Source of the DNA: Chlamydia sp. BM-2023
Lineage (GTDB): Bacteria; Chlamydiota; Chlamydiia; Chlamydiales; Chlamydiaceae
Length of the DNA stretch: 64,000 nucleotides
Direction of reading: 5' to 3'
Assembly: GCF_964023145.1 (NCBI RefSeq)
Contig: NZ_CAXIED010000001.1
Location: forward strand, 248,001-312,000
In this document: in pieces, positions 56,747 to 64,000 of the stretch
Numbering within the stretch: the first letter of the stretch is position 1
Layout of the letters: each line of letters opens with the position of its first letter
Made by a program: the position numbers and the translations under genes
Notes under the pieces: generated by a model
Databases searched by the model: none
Told to the model about the DNA's origin: nothing
The model's input: the letters and a program-made list of their open reading frames with translations, nothing else

Positions 56747-59700
56747 TTACTGGCAAGATTCGCAACCTTCTTCGAGAGAACAGACCGGTATTTCTCGAGT
56801 TCTTTCTATAACAATCCCGGTAGAAGCCGATTTATTTTTCATCCATCGGGGTTGAACGCCTCGTTTATTTATATCAGTAAACGATTTTTCGACAGAGGTT
56901 GCTGCGGAAGACCTTAAGTAATACGTAGTTTTCAGTCCTTTTTTCCACGCGGTAAGATACATCGCGGAAAGCTTTTTACCATTAGGTTCTGACAAGTATA
57001 AATTGAGAGACTGTCCCATGTCTATCCATTTCTGTCTTCTAGAAGCACATTCTATTAACCATTCAGGTTCAACTTCAAAGGCTGTAAGAAAGATTTTTTT
57101 AAGTTCATCAGGAATACGTTCGATTTCTAGTAAAGAACCGTCGAAATATTTCAAATCATCCAACATGTCTTCGTCCCATAATCCTAATTGTTTTAGCTTC
57201 TGAATCAGGTAGACATTAGGAATTGTAAACTCTCCGGAAAGATTCGATTTGACAAACAAATGTTTATAAGTAGGTTCTATCGATTGTGTTACTCCGATGA
57301 TATTGGAAATAGTTGCTGTAGGAGCAATAGCCATAGTATGGCTATTTCTCATACCATAAGCTTTAATAGCTTCGCGAACTGGGGTCCAATCCTTACGGCA
57401 TGAGGTGTCCATAGAAACGTTCTCTTCTCCCCGATATGCTTTTAGCAATTCTATGGTGTCCAAAGGTAGGTAACCACGATCCCACTTAGAACCTTTGTAT
57501 GAACTATAGGTTCCTCGTTCTTTTGCTAATAAACTTGAAGAAAGAATAGCGTAATAGGCAATCAACTCTGAGCTCTTATCAGCAAATTCTACAGCTTCTG
57601 GGGATGCGTAGCTGATGTTCAGTTTGTACAGAGCATCTTGGAAGCCCATAACTCCTAGGCCTACGGCTCTATGAGTTAAGTTAGCATTTGCTGCTTCTTG
57701 AGTCGGATAGAAGTTCAGATCAATAACATTGTCTAAAATACGGATAGCAATTGAAATTGTTTCTTCGAGTTTCTTCTCGTTAATATCACCATTTTCAATA
57801 TGCGCTACTAAATTGACGGAGCCTAAATTACAAACGGCTGTTTCAGTTTCAGAGCAGTTCAATAATATTTCTGTGCATAAGTTTGAGCAGCGAACAACGC
57901 CCACATGATCTTGTGCTCCACGAATATTTGAAGGATCCTTAAATGTCATCCACGGATGCCCTGTTTCATAGAGCATGCTAAGCATCTTACGCCATAAATC
58001 TTCCGCGGGGATCTTTTTGTATAGTTTAATTTCCCCTGTGTCTATTTTTCTTTCGTATTCTTCATAAAGCTCTTCAAATGCGTTACCATAAGCTTCATGT
58101 AATCCTGGAACATCGTTAGGACTAAACAGCGTCCATGTTCCTTTTTGTTCTAAACGTTTGAAGAATAAATCAGGAATCCAACTTGCTGTATTGATATCGT
58201 GGGTACGGCGACGTTCGTCTCCGGTATTTTTTCTTAATTCTAAGAAATCTTCGTAGTCTAGATGCCAGATCTCTAGATAAACGCACATAGCTCCTTTGCG
58301 TTTACCCCCTTGATTCACTGCAATTGCGGTATCATTTCCCACTTTAATGAATGGGATAACTCCCTGACTTTTTCCATTGGTGCCTTTAATTAAAGCTCCT
58401 GTAGCACGTACTCCTGTCCAATCATTTCCAATCCCTCCAGCCCATTTAGAAAGCATAGCGTTATCTGCGATTACTTTGTAAATATGCGCGAGATCATCTT
58501 GTACGGTTGATAAATAACATGAGCTTAACTGTGAGTGGCGCATGCCAGAATTGAATAGCGTGGGTGTTGCTGGAGTATAACGGAATGTAGAAAGAAGATT
58601 ATAAAAAGTAATTGCCCACGCGGTTTTATTTTCTTCATTTAGAGCTAAGCCCATAGAAACACGCATCCAGAAAATTTGAGCTGTTTCTAATCTACGTCCT
58701 TCATGCTGATTAAAGTAACGATCATAGAGATTTTGCACTCCCATGTAGGAAAATTGACGATCCCTGGATATATCTAAAGCGTCTGCAAGAGCATCGAGGT
58801 CATATTCTTTCAAACGGGGATTTAACCGATACTTTTCGCCATTAAGAATATAATCTTTAAAGCATTGTTTTTGCGCTTCAGCAAGATCAGAATCTGTAGC
58901 AAATTTTCCCATGGTTTCTTGATACACCACTTCTGTAAGTAACTCTGCAGCTACGTAGGCGTAATCAGGTTCTTTTTCGATATTAGCTCTAGCCGCCATA
59001 ATACAGGCTAAAACAACTTCAGACTCTTTAATTCCAGAATAGAAGTTAGCAAATGCCATTTCAGCAAGAGTATGTGGATTGGTAGTTTCAGGGAATCTTT
59101 CGCATGCCCAAAGAAATCTTTCTGTTAACTGAGCTTTGCTAATTTGATAAGTTGTCCCGTCACTCTTAACAACATTGTGAATTTCCTCACTAATTTCTTC
59201 TTGAATGTCGTTTTGCTTATCACGAACTCGCGCTCGAGCTTCTCTATATAAAATATAATTTTTAGCAACTTCATAGTGGCCGACTACCATCAATTGTTGC
59301 TCAACAATATCTTGAATAGATTCGATATCTATAGCCTGTCCCTCGGAACAAACAATTAAGATTTCTTCAACAATTTTATTAGTTAAATCATTGATTTCTG
59401 AAAGAATCTCTTGCAAAGGGAATTCTACAATCTTTTTTGTAGCTCTAAAAGCTTTTTCCAAAGCTGCAGAAATCTTCATGGGGTTGAATCTTACTGTGCT
59501 TCCGTCTCTACGTATTACAGAAACGCGATGCCAGGATCCTTCACGCTGATCTTTATGCTGATCTCTATAAATAATATAATCTCTCGCCACGTCTTGCAAA
59601 CCATTAACATACAGCTGGCTCTCGACCATATCTTGAATACGCTCGACGGTAACCACCTGACCTTCACGAATTTTCTTTACAACTTCGTTCACAACTTGAT

Positions 59701-59875
59701 GAGTAATGTCAGAAATAGAAGTTTCTAGATCTTTAGGCAAAGGAGAACTATCTTCTAAACTACGCGTATCGCGGAAAGCAGCTTCCAAGGCTTGAAATAT
59801 TCGATCTTGATTAAACGGAACAAACATTCCATTACGTTTCACGATAGTATAATATTTCTCGTTTACCTCGACCAT
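56747..59875 (-). CDS. nrdA: Ribonucleotide reductase alpha subunit with multiple ATP-cones
   Basis: Catalytic R1 subunit, NDP to dNDP. It is 1042 residues. The N-terminal ~310 residues hold two clear ATP-cone domains (~10-100 and ~118-220) and a third, weaker one (~235-310), an unusual number that suggests layered dATP control. The catalytic barrel follows: [37 protein letters not shown] and the [20 protein letters not shown] loop. The C-terminal shuttle cysteines are in CESCQ. Expression is probably under NrdR (see the operator at 60053-60100). Confidence 0.95.
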   Translation of the reverse strand: MVEVNEKYYTIVKRNGMFVPFNQDRIFQALEAAFRDTRSLEDSSPLPKDLETSISDITHQVVNEVVKKIREGQVVTVERIQDMVESQLYVNGLQDVARDYIIYRDQHKDQREGSWHRVSVIRRDGSTVRFNPMKISAALEKAFRATKKIVEFPLQEILSEINDLTNKIVEEILIVCSEGQAIDIESIQDIVEQQLMVVGHYEVAKNYILYREARARVRDKQNDIQEEISEEIHNVVKSDGTTYQISKAQLTERFLWACERFPETTNPHTLAEMAFANFYSGIKESEVVLACIMAARANIEKEPDYAYVAAELLTEVVYQETMGKFATDSDLAEAQKQCFKDYILNGEKYRLNPRLKEYDLDALADALDISRDRQFSYMGVQNLYDRYFNQHEGRRLETAQIFWMRVSMGLALNEENKTAWAITFYNLLSTFRYTPATPTLFNSGMRHSQLSSCYLSTVQDDLAHIYKVIADNAMLSKWAGGIGNDWTGVRATGALIKGTNGKSQGVIPFIKVGNDTAIAVNQGGKRKGAMCVYLEIWHLDYEDFLELRKNTGDERRRTHDINTASWIPDLFFKRLEQKGTWTLFSPNDVPGLHEAYGNAFEELYEEYERKIDTGEIKLYKKIPAEDLWRKMLSMLYETGHPWMTFKDPSNIRGAQDHVGVVRCSNLCTEILLNCSETETAVCNLGSVNLVAHIENGDINEKKLEETISIAIRILDNVIDLNFYPTQEAANANLTHRAVGLGVMGFQDALYKLNISYASPEAVEFADKSSELIAYYAILSSSLLAKERGTYSSYKGSKWDRGYLPLDTIELLKAYRGEENVSMDTSCRKDWTPVREAIKAYGMRNSHTMAIAPTATISNIIGVTQSIEPTYKHLFVKSNLSGEFTIPNVYLIQKLKQLGLWDEDMLDDLKYFDGSLLEIERIPDELKKIFLTAFEVEPEWLIECASRRQKWIDMGQSLNLYLSEPNGKKLSAMYLTAWKKGLKTTYYLRSSAATSVEKSFTDINKRGVQPRWMKNKSASTGIVIERTREIPVCSLEEGCESCQ

Positions 59876-60052
59876 ATGTCATTCCCCTAACAGCTGTATT
59901 TTCGATTTATTTCGATTCAAATATGTAGTTCTAAACAACAACAACGATTTCAATCCATATTTTGAAAAACTAAGGAGGTTCTCTAACGATTTAATATTAA
60001 AAAAAACGTAGAGAAAAACCTCCCCTTTCCTAGAAAAGCTTTCTTCCAGAAA

Positions 60053-60100
60053 ACCCAATATGTAGTGAAACATTATGCGCTTGTATACCATATATAGGAA
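60053..60100 (-). promoter_or_regulatory. Tandem NrdR-type operator boxes
   Basis: Two 16-base sites: 60053-60068 (acccaatatgtagtga, 12/16 to the consensus ACACTATATATAGTGT) and 60085-60100 (ataccatatataggaa, 11/16). Their starts are 32 bases apart, the spacing usual for NrdR box pairs (about three helical turns). The right-hand box covers the -10 element of the predicted nrdAB promoter. Fits repression of nrdAB by the ATP-cone repressor NrdR; the nrdR gene is not in the window. Confidence 0.75.
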
Positions 60101-60119
60101 TAGAGAGCGTTTCGTGCAA
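60091..60119 (-). promoter_or_regulatory. Probable nrdAB promoter
   Basis: On the minus strand TTGCAC (60114-60119), a 17-base gap and TATATA (60091-60096). Spacing and sequence fit a sigma66-type promoter. It overlaps one NrdR-type box. Confidence 0.65.
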
Positions 60120-60220
60120 TTGAAAAGTAATCCCATTCTCTGGAAAAAAATGCGATTCTGAGGAGCATTTTTTAACTTAGATATCGAAAGATCTTTTCGG
60201 CAAAAACTTGTTGATTTTAG

Positions 60221-61072
60221 ATGAATATATTATGCTTAAGGGATAATCAAATTCCGGCTTTTCTCATGTTAGGATCAGAATCCGATATCCGTGGCAAGCG
60301 GCGTGTTGTGACGCCTAATGCTATTACAGCTTTTGGTCTTTGTTGCGGACTGTTTATTATTTTTAAAAGCGTTTTAAAGACCTCCTCTTCTGTAGAGCTA
60401 TTGCATCGTCTACAGGGACTTTCGCTTTTATTAATTAGTGCTATGATTGCTGATTTTTCCGATGGTGCCATTGCTCGTATTATGAAAGCTGAAAGCGCTT
60501 TCGGAGCCCAATTTGATTCTCTTTCTGATGCTATAACATTTGGCATTGCTCCCCCACTCATTGCAATTAAGAGTCTTGACGGTGTGTATGCTGGAGGATT
60601 CTTTTCTTCGTTACTTTTGGTAACCTCTATAATTTATGCCTTGTGTGGTGTATTACGTTTAGTACGGTATAACCTATTTTCTAAAAAACCTGCAGAGCCA
60701 ACTCGCGTTTCTTGTTTTATAGGTCTTCCTATTCCCGCTGGCGCTGCTTGTGTTGTTTCTTTAGCGTTATTTTTAGCTTCTGATTTTCCAACAGCCTTGC
60801 CAGTACCTGTCCGTATTTCTATTATTTCTTTAGGCTTACTTTTCATTGGAAGTCTTATGATCTCCCCTTGGAAATTCCCTGGAATTAAAAATTTACGTTT
60901 TAAGGTTTCTTCTTTTCTACTTGTTGTCGTCACAGGATTAGTAGCTTGTTTATTCTTTTTAGGTCTTGTTGATCACTTTCCTGAAGTATTCTTCCTAGTT
61001 TCTTGGTTGTATGTTTTGGTAGTCTTCCCTATTTTTGCGATCTCATACCAAAGAAAAACGACACGTCAATGA
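60221..61072 (+). CDS. pssA: CDP-diacylglycerol--serine O-phosphatidyltransferase
   Basis: Makes phosphatidylserine, the precursor of phosphatidylethanolamine. It is 283 residues with about seven membrane segments. The CDP-alcohol phosphotransferase motif is DFSDGAIARIMKAESAFGAQ with FDSLSD following (residues ~87-113), with all key Asp residues. The first ATG is used; an ATG at 60266 would give 268 residues and is also possible. It is coupled to the next gene by an ATGA overlap. Confidence 0.92.
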   Translation: MNILCLRDNQIPAFLMLGSESDIRGKRRVVTPNAITAFGLCCGLFIIFKSVLKTSSSVELLHRLQGLSLLLISAMIADFSDGAIARIMKAESAFGAQFDSLSDAITFGIAPPLIAIKSLDGVYAGGFFSSLLLVTSIIYALCGVLRLVRYNLFSKKPAEPTRVSCFIGLPIPAGAACVVSLALFLASDFPTALPVPVRISIISLGLLFIGSLMISPWKFPGIKNLRFKVSSFLLVVVTGLVACLFFLGLVDHFPEVFFLVSWLYVLVVFPIFAISYQRKTTRQ

Positions 61073-62298
61073 TAGCTTTTACACATCTTACTCTTGCCTT
61101 TTGTGGATTTTGTTTAGGGGTTTGTTTATCTTCTCTTTACTATCGCAAACGTGAAAGTGCTCATATAGAAGCAAAAAGAAAGCTCGAGCATGACAATGAA
61201 CTTCTGAGAAATTCTTTAGAGTTATCTCGTCGTCAAGAACAGCTTATGGAAGAGTTTAGTAATAAGCTGTCCGTATCATCACAAGCTCTTATTAAAGAGA
61301 TGAAAGAAGAAACTCAGAGTTATTTTTCTGAAAAATCCAAAACTATTGAATCTATACTTACTCCTGTTCAATCTACTTTGACAGCTTTTAAGCAAAACTT
61401 GGAAACTTTCGAGACTAAACATGCTGAGGATCGTGGAACTTTAAAAGAGCAAATTTCCCATCTTCTTGCTGCTGAGAAAAAACTTGAGAAAGAAACCCAG
61501 GCTCTTACGGATATTTTAAAACATCCGGGTTCTCGGGGACGCTGGGGGGAAATTCAACTTGAGAGAATCTTAGAGCTTTCAGGAATGCTGAAGTATTGCG
61601 ATTATGAAACTCAGGCTAGTGATGCTCAAGGATCAGCACGCGCTGATATGATCATACGCCTTCCTCAAGAACGCTGTTTGATTATTGATTCTAAGGCTCC
61701 ATTTTCTGAAACGTATTTTTCCAATGATAACTCCGATAAATCCGATCTCGTTGGGAAAATAAAAGAGCATATCAAAACTTTAAAATCCAAAAGCTATTGG
61801 GAAAAGTTTCACTATTCTCCAGAATTTGTGATTCTCTTTCTCCCTGGGGAAAGTATTTTTAACGATGCCCTGCGTATAGCTCCTGAGCTAATTGATATTG
61901 CTGCTACCTCGAATGTTATTCTTTCTGGGCCGTTAACACTACTGGCATTGTTAAAAACTGTTGCTCACATGTGGAAACAAGAAAATCTTCAAAAGCAAAT
62001 TCAAGAAATAGGTCAGCTAGGAAAAGAGCTTCACCATCGTTTACATGTTGTTTTTAATCATTTTCATAAGATTGGGAAAAATCTCAATAATGCTGTTCAA
62101 AGCTACAATGATATGTCTTCTAGTTTGCAGCACAGGGTCTTACCAACATTAAGAAAATTCGAGGATTTAGAGGTATCATCTTCTTTGCATAAAGTAGAGG
62201 ACCCTTCTCCTATTCATAGCCCAGCAACATCGTTTCTTCCAAGTTATGCGGACGAAGAAGAGTCTCCTTCTGAAGAATCTTTATTAAAAGATATCTAA
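61069..62298 (+). CDS. rmuC: RmuC-family protein
   Basis: RmuC proteins are anchored by one N-terminal helix and carry a nuclease-like domain; the cellular role is poorly defined (DNA inversion/recombination limits). From the ATG at 61069 the protein has 409 residues: membrane helix ~3-22, coiled coil ~30-150 and an RmuC domain ~155-355 (LKHPGSRGRWGEIQLERILE, LIIDSKAPFSETYF). An upstream ATG at 61003 lies within pssA and would shift the helix inward, so it is disfavoured. The start overlaps the pssA stop as ATGA. Confidence 0.9.
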   Translation: MIAFTHLTLAFCGFCLGVCLSSLYYRKRESAHIEAKRKLEHDNELLRNSLELSRRQEQLMEEFSNKLSVSSQALIKEMKEETQSYFSEKSKTIESILTPVQSTLTAFKQNLETFETKHAEDRGTLKEQISHLLAAEKKLEKETQALTDILKHPGSRGRWGEIQLERILELSGMLKYCDYETQASDAQGSARADMIIRLPQERCLIIDSKAPFSETYFSNDNSDKSDLVGKIKEHIKTLKSKSYWEKFHYSPEFVILFLPGESIFNDALRIAPELIDIAATSNVILSGPLTLLALLKTVAHMWKQENLQKQIQEIGQLGKELHHRLHVVFNHFHKIGKNLNNAVQSYNDMSSSLQHRVLPTLRKFEDLEVSSSLHKVEDPSPIHSPATSFLPSYADEEESPSEESLLKDI

Positions 62299-62302
62299 CC
62301 AC

Positions 62303-64000
62303 CTATAACGCTGAAGCTATTGGTAATTCCTTATCGAATTTCGTAGAGTTATCTCGCAACATTTCTTCTCCAGCAAAGGAGATAAATGTTGTTTTATCGT
62401 TATCTTTTAAATAATTCTTCATCACAGAACAAATTTGTTCTTTAGTAACACCAAGAACAGATCTACGGAAAGCCTGGCGTAAAGCAGGAACTCTTCCGCA
62501 TCGTAATCTGTAGTATCCTGTGGATGCTCGGCTTCCAGGGGCTATAGGAGAATCTAAGCTTTGGATAACTCCTAAAACGCCCTCATGAATATCTTCATCT
62601 GTGAAGTTTCCTTGAGCGATTTCGTTAATACCGTGAATAAAAGCCTGGTAGCTGTCAAAAATAGAGGGATCGCGATAGCTATAACAATAAAATGTTCCCC
62701 TGCCGAGATTTACAGCTGCTCCTGATCCATAGGCACCCCCTTGCTCACGTATCTTCGTATGCAAAACGGTATTGTCTAAAATTTCTGCAGCTACAGTCAA
62801 AGCAGCAGCATCAGGATCATCGTAAGCTAAATCCCCAATAGAGAAAGCTAAAGCATTAAAAGCTGCACGCGCAGGGATAGATAATCCCTTTGATGCTAAC
62901 GCTATATCTATAGAAGGGTTTACCCAAGGTTCGCCAGAAAGAACTTCTTTATCTAAAAGACCGTAAAAATTCTTCTCATGTAAATCCTTATAGTTCGTAT
63001 GGCTACCGCTGATAATCAGCTGACGCTTACCGAAGAAACACTTTCTATAGAGATTTTGTAAAACATCGACGATGTTATTAGCTTCTTCATCAAAATTCTT
63101 AGTTAAATCACGGATTTTCTCTACATAAGGAAGTCCTGAAGCTAAGTAAGACATCGTTGCTGTCATGGATTTATCCATACAAGCCATGCTAATAGCATAG
63201 CCCATAGGGCTGTTGCGTACACTGTTTGTCAAAGCTTCATTATGCTGCATGAGTAACTCTTTAATTCTTGCAACATCACTAAAGTCTACATTTGTTAGTG
63301 TATCCCCCATCACTTGAAATAGCTTTTCTGCTTTTGCTGCTAAAGCTTTTCCGCGGATACCTACTGAGGGTGATAGCTGAGTATTTTTATTAGCATGAGG
63401 AGAAAATTCATAAGAAACGTCTACTCCTCCTGTATGCTCGAGAAGAAACTCAAGATTTTCCTTATAAGATCTTCCTCCTGATCCTAATTGCGGCATTAGG
63501 AAAACAAGCAGACGTAACCAAGGGAGTTCATCTGCCGATAATGGAGGAAGATCCATAACGAGCTCTGCAAAAATTAAATCATTAGTAAAGCAATCGTGAT
63601 GGAGAACTTCCCCATGAGAAATGTTCTCTTTAACTAAATTAAATTCTTTTCCGGAGTGAGGAACCTTATCTAAAGAAAAATTCGGAAGAACTTTATCGAG
63701 GTCTTCATTTTCGGCTTGATATTCCTCTAATATTTTAGAGGTAAGCTGGATCTTCTCGATATCTTCTTTAGAAAGCTTCTCTTGAACATCTTTAAGAAGA
63801 GTTTGCTCTTCTTGATTTTCTATAGAGATTAAATCCGCATCAGGAAGAAGAATCACACGAGCAAAATGTGTATTATCTAGAAAATACTTTCTAATGAGTT
63901 TTTCAAGGTAGTCAGGCTGTTTTAACTTTTCGCGAAGTTCTGCAAATAGACTATGGATTCGCAGACCATCTTCAGCATGTCCTCCGTGTTGTTTTAACAA
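62303..64000 (-). CDS. M16-family zinc metalloprotease, C-terminal part (start outside window)
   Basis: The frame is open to the right edge, so the N-terminal half, with the zinc-binding HxxEH, is not seen. The visible ~565 residues match the C-terminal region of PreP/insulinase-type M16C proteases: VVMDLPPLSADELPWLRLLVFLM-like core (DLPPLSADELPWL), the GGAYGSGAAVNLGRGTFYCYSYRDP stretch and RASTGYYRLRCG near the end. It probably degrades peptides in the cytosol or periplasm. It converges on rmuC with a four-base gap. C. trachomatis counterpart CT824. Confidence 0.88.
   Translation of the reverse strand: MLKQHGGHAEDGLRIHSLFAELREKLKQPDYLEKLIRKYFLDNTHFARVILLPDADLISIENQEEQTLLKDVQEKLSKEDIEKIQLTSKILEEYQAENEDLDKVLPNFSLDKVPHSGKEFNLVKENISHGEVLHHDCFTNDLIFAELVMDLPPLSADELPWLRLLVFLMPQLGSGGRSYKENLEFLLEHTGGVDVSYEFSPHANKNTQLSPSVGIRGKALAAKAEKLFQVMGDTLTNVDFSDVARIKELLMQHNEALTNSVRNSPMGYAISMACMDKSMTATMSYLASGLPYVEKIRDLTKNFDEEANNIVDVLQNLYRKCFFGKRQLIISGSHTNYKDLHEKNFYGLLDKEVLSGEPWVNPSIDIALASKGLSIPARAAFNALAFSIGDLAYDDPDAAALTVAAEILDNTVLHTKIREQGGAYGSGAAVNLGRGTFYCYSYRDPSIFDSYQAFIHGINEIAQGNFTDEDIHEGVLGVIQSLDSPIAPGSRASTGYYRLRCGRVPALRQAFRRSVLGVTKEQICSVMKNYLKDNDKTTFISFAGEEMLRDNSTKFDKELPIASAL

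Larger units (their letters stand above)
59876..60220. other. nrdAB upstream regulatory region
   Basis: About 345 bases between divergent nrdA and pssA. It contains the leftward nrdAB promoter and NrdR-type boxes (60053-60119), leaving a predicted leader of about 200 bases. I see no uORF with a recognisable product. The pssA promoter must also lie here but I could not choose one. Confidence 0.7.

Noticed and set aside
59879-60136. 85-codon frame in the nrdA upstream region
   Set aside because: Overlaps the promoter and NrdR boxes, no ribosome site, no recognisable product.
1-64000. CRISPR arrays, rRNA genes, insertion sequences, prophage genes
   Set aside because: Looked for direct-repeat arrays, rRNA cores and transposase/integrase motifs; the only recombinase is the housekeeping XerD.

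Overview
The window is a contiguous piece of a Chlamydia chromosome. The evidence is the combination of the CPAF protease, a CopB/CopD/Scc3-type type III secretion cluster, LtuA, the AaxABC arginine system, a class Ic ribonucleotide reductase, a fused AroDE enzyme and an Inc-like protein of the CT850 type. The proteins I can compare from memory (CPAF, AaxB) resemble but are not identical to those of C. trachomatis or C. pneumoniae. I therefore place it on the psittaci/abortus/caviae/felis side of the genus, without naming a species. The DNA is AT-rich and densely coded. I see no insertion sequence, prophage, CRISPR array or rRNA gene.

Layout. 1-4972: a tightly overlapping shikimate/chorismate operon, aroA (5' end outside), aroK, aroC, aroB, aroDE, followed by an exported HAD-like protein. 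5920-9352: the arginine/agmatine module aaxA-aaxB-aaxC with a clear terminator. 9515-15827: an FAD amino-acid oxidoreductase, an unknown membrane protein, malate dehydrogenase, the 47-codon late gene ltuA, pgi, xerD and a small exported protein. 15916-21177: tRNA-Leu, then a type III secretion operon (hydrophilic protein, Scc3 chaperone, CopB2, CopD2). 21182-29465: a methyltransferase, ispH, CPAF, an NhaD-type antiporter, a SulP transporter and fumC. 29521-38910: a fused ABC permease/binding protein, an adenylate-kinase-like protein, two MarC proteins, map, a CT850-type Inc protein, three related small secreted-type proteins (CT847-849 group), a rhomboid-like membrane protein and tadA. 39157-49860: rpsO, pnp, ftsH, tilS, two LptF/G permeases and a large unknown protein. 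50095-52333: infC-rpmI-rplT-pheS followed directly by tRNA-Ser. 52737-64000: nusB, murB, an MnmM-like methyltransferase, tRNA-Val, trmB, nrdAB, pssA, rmuC and the C-terminal half of an M16 protease.

How the genes work together. The region mixes housekeeping functions with host-interaction functions. The housekeeping set covers chorismate synthesis, translation, RNA decay, deoxynucleotide supply, LPS export and isoprenoid synthesis. The host-interaction set covers type III translocators, CPAF, an Inc protein, small effectors and arginine consumption/agmatine export. Transcription is compact: most convergent neighbours overlap at their 3' ends, and only five hairpin terminators are obvious. The best regulatory signal is a pair of NrdR-type boxes 32 bp apart upstream of nrdAB. 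One box covers the -10 element of a good sigma66-type promoter.

I did not find a wholly new multigene system. The observations most worth following are the NrdR operator, the adenylate-kinase paralogue with an altered P-loop, the single-chain permease/binding-protein fusion with no ATPase nearby, the giant periplasmic insertion in FtsH, the rhomboid-like CT846-type protein without visible catalytic residues, and the 680-residue protein of unknown function.
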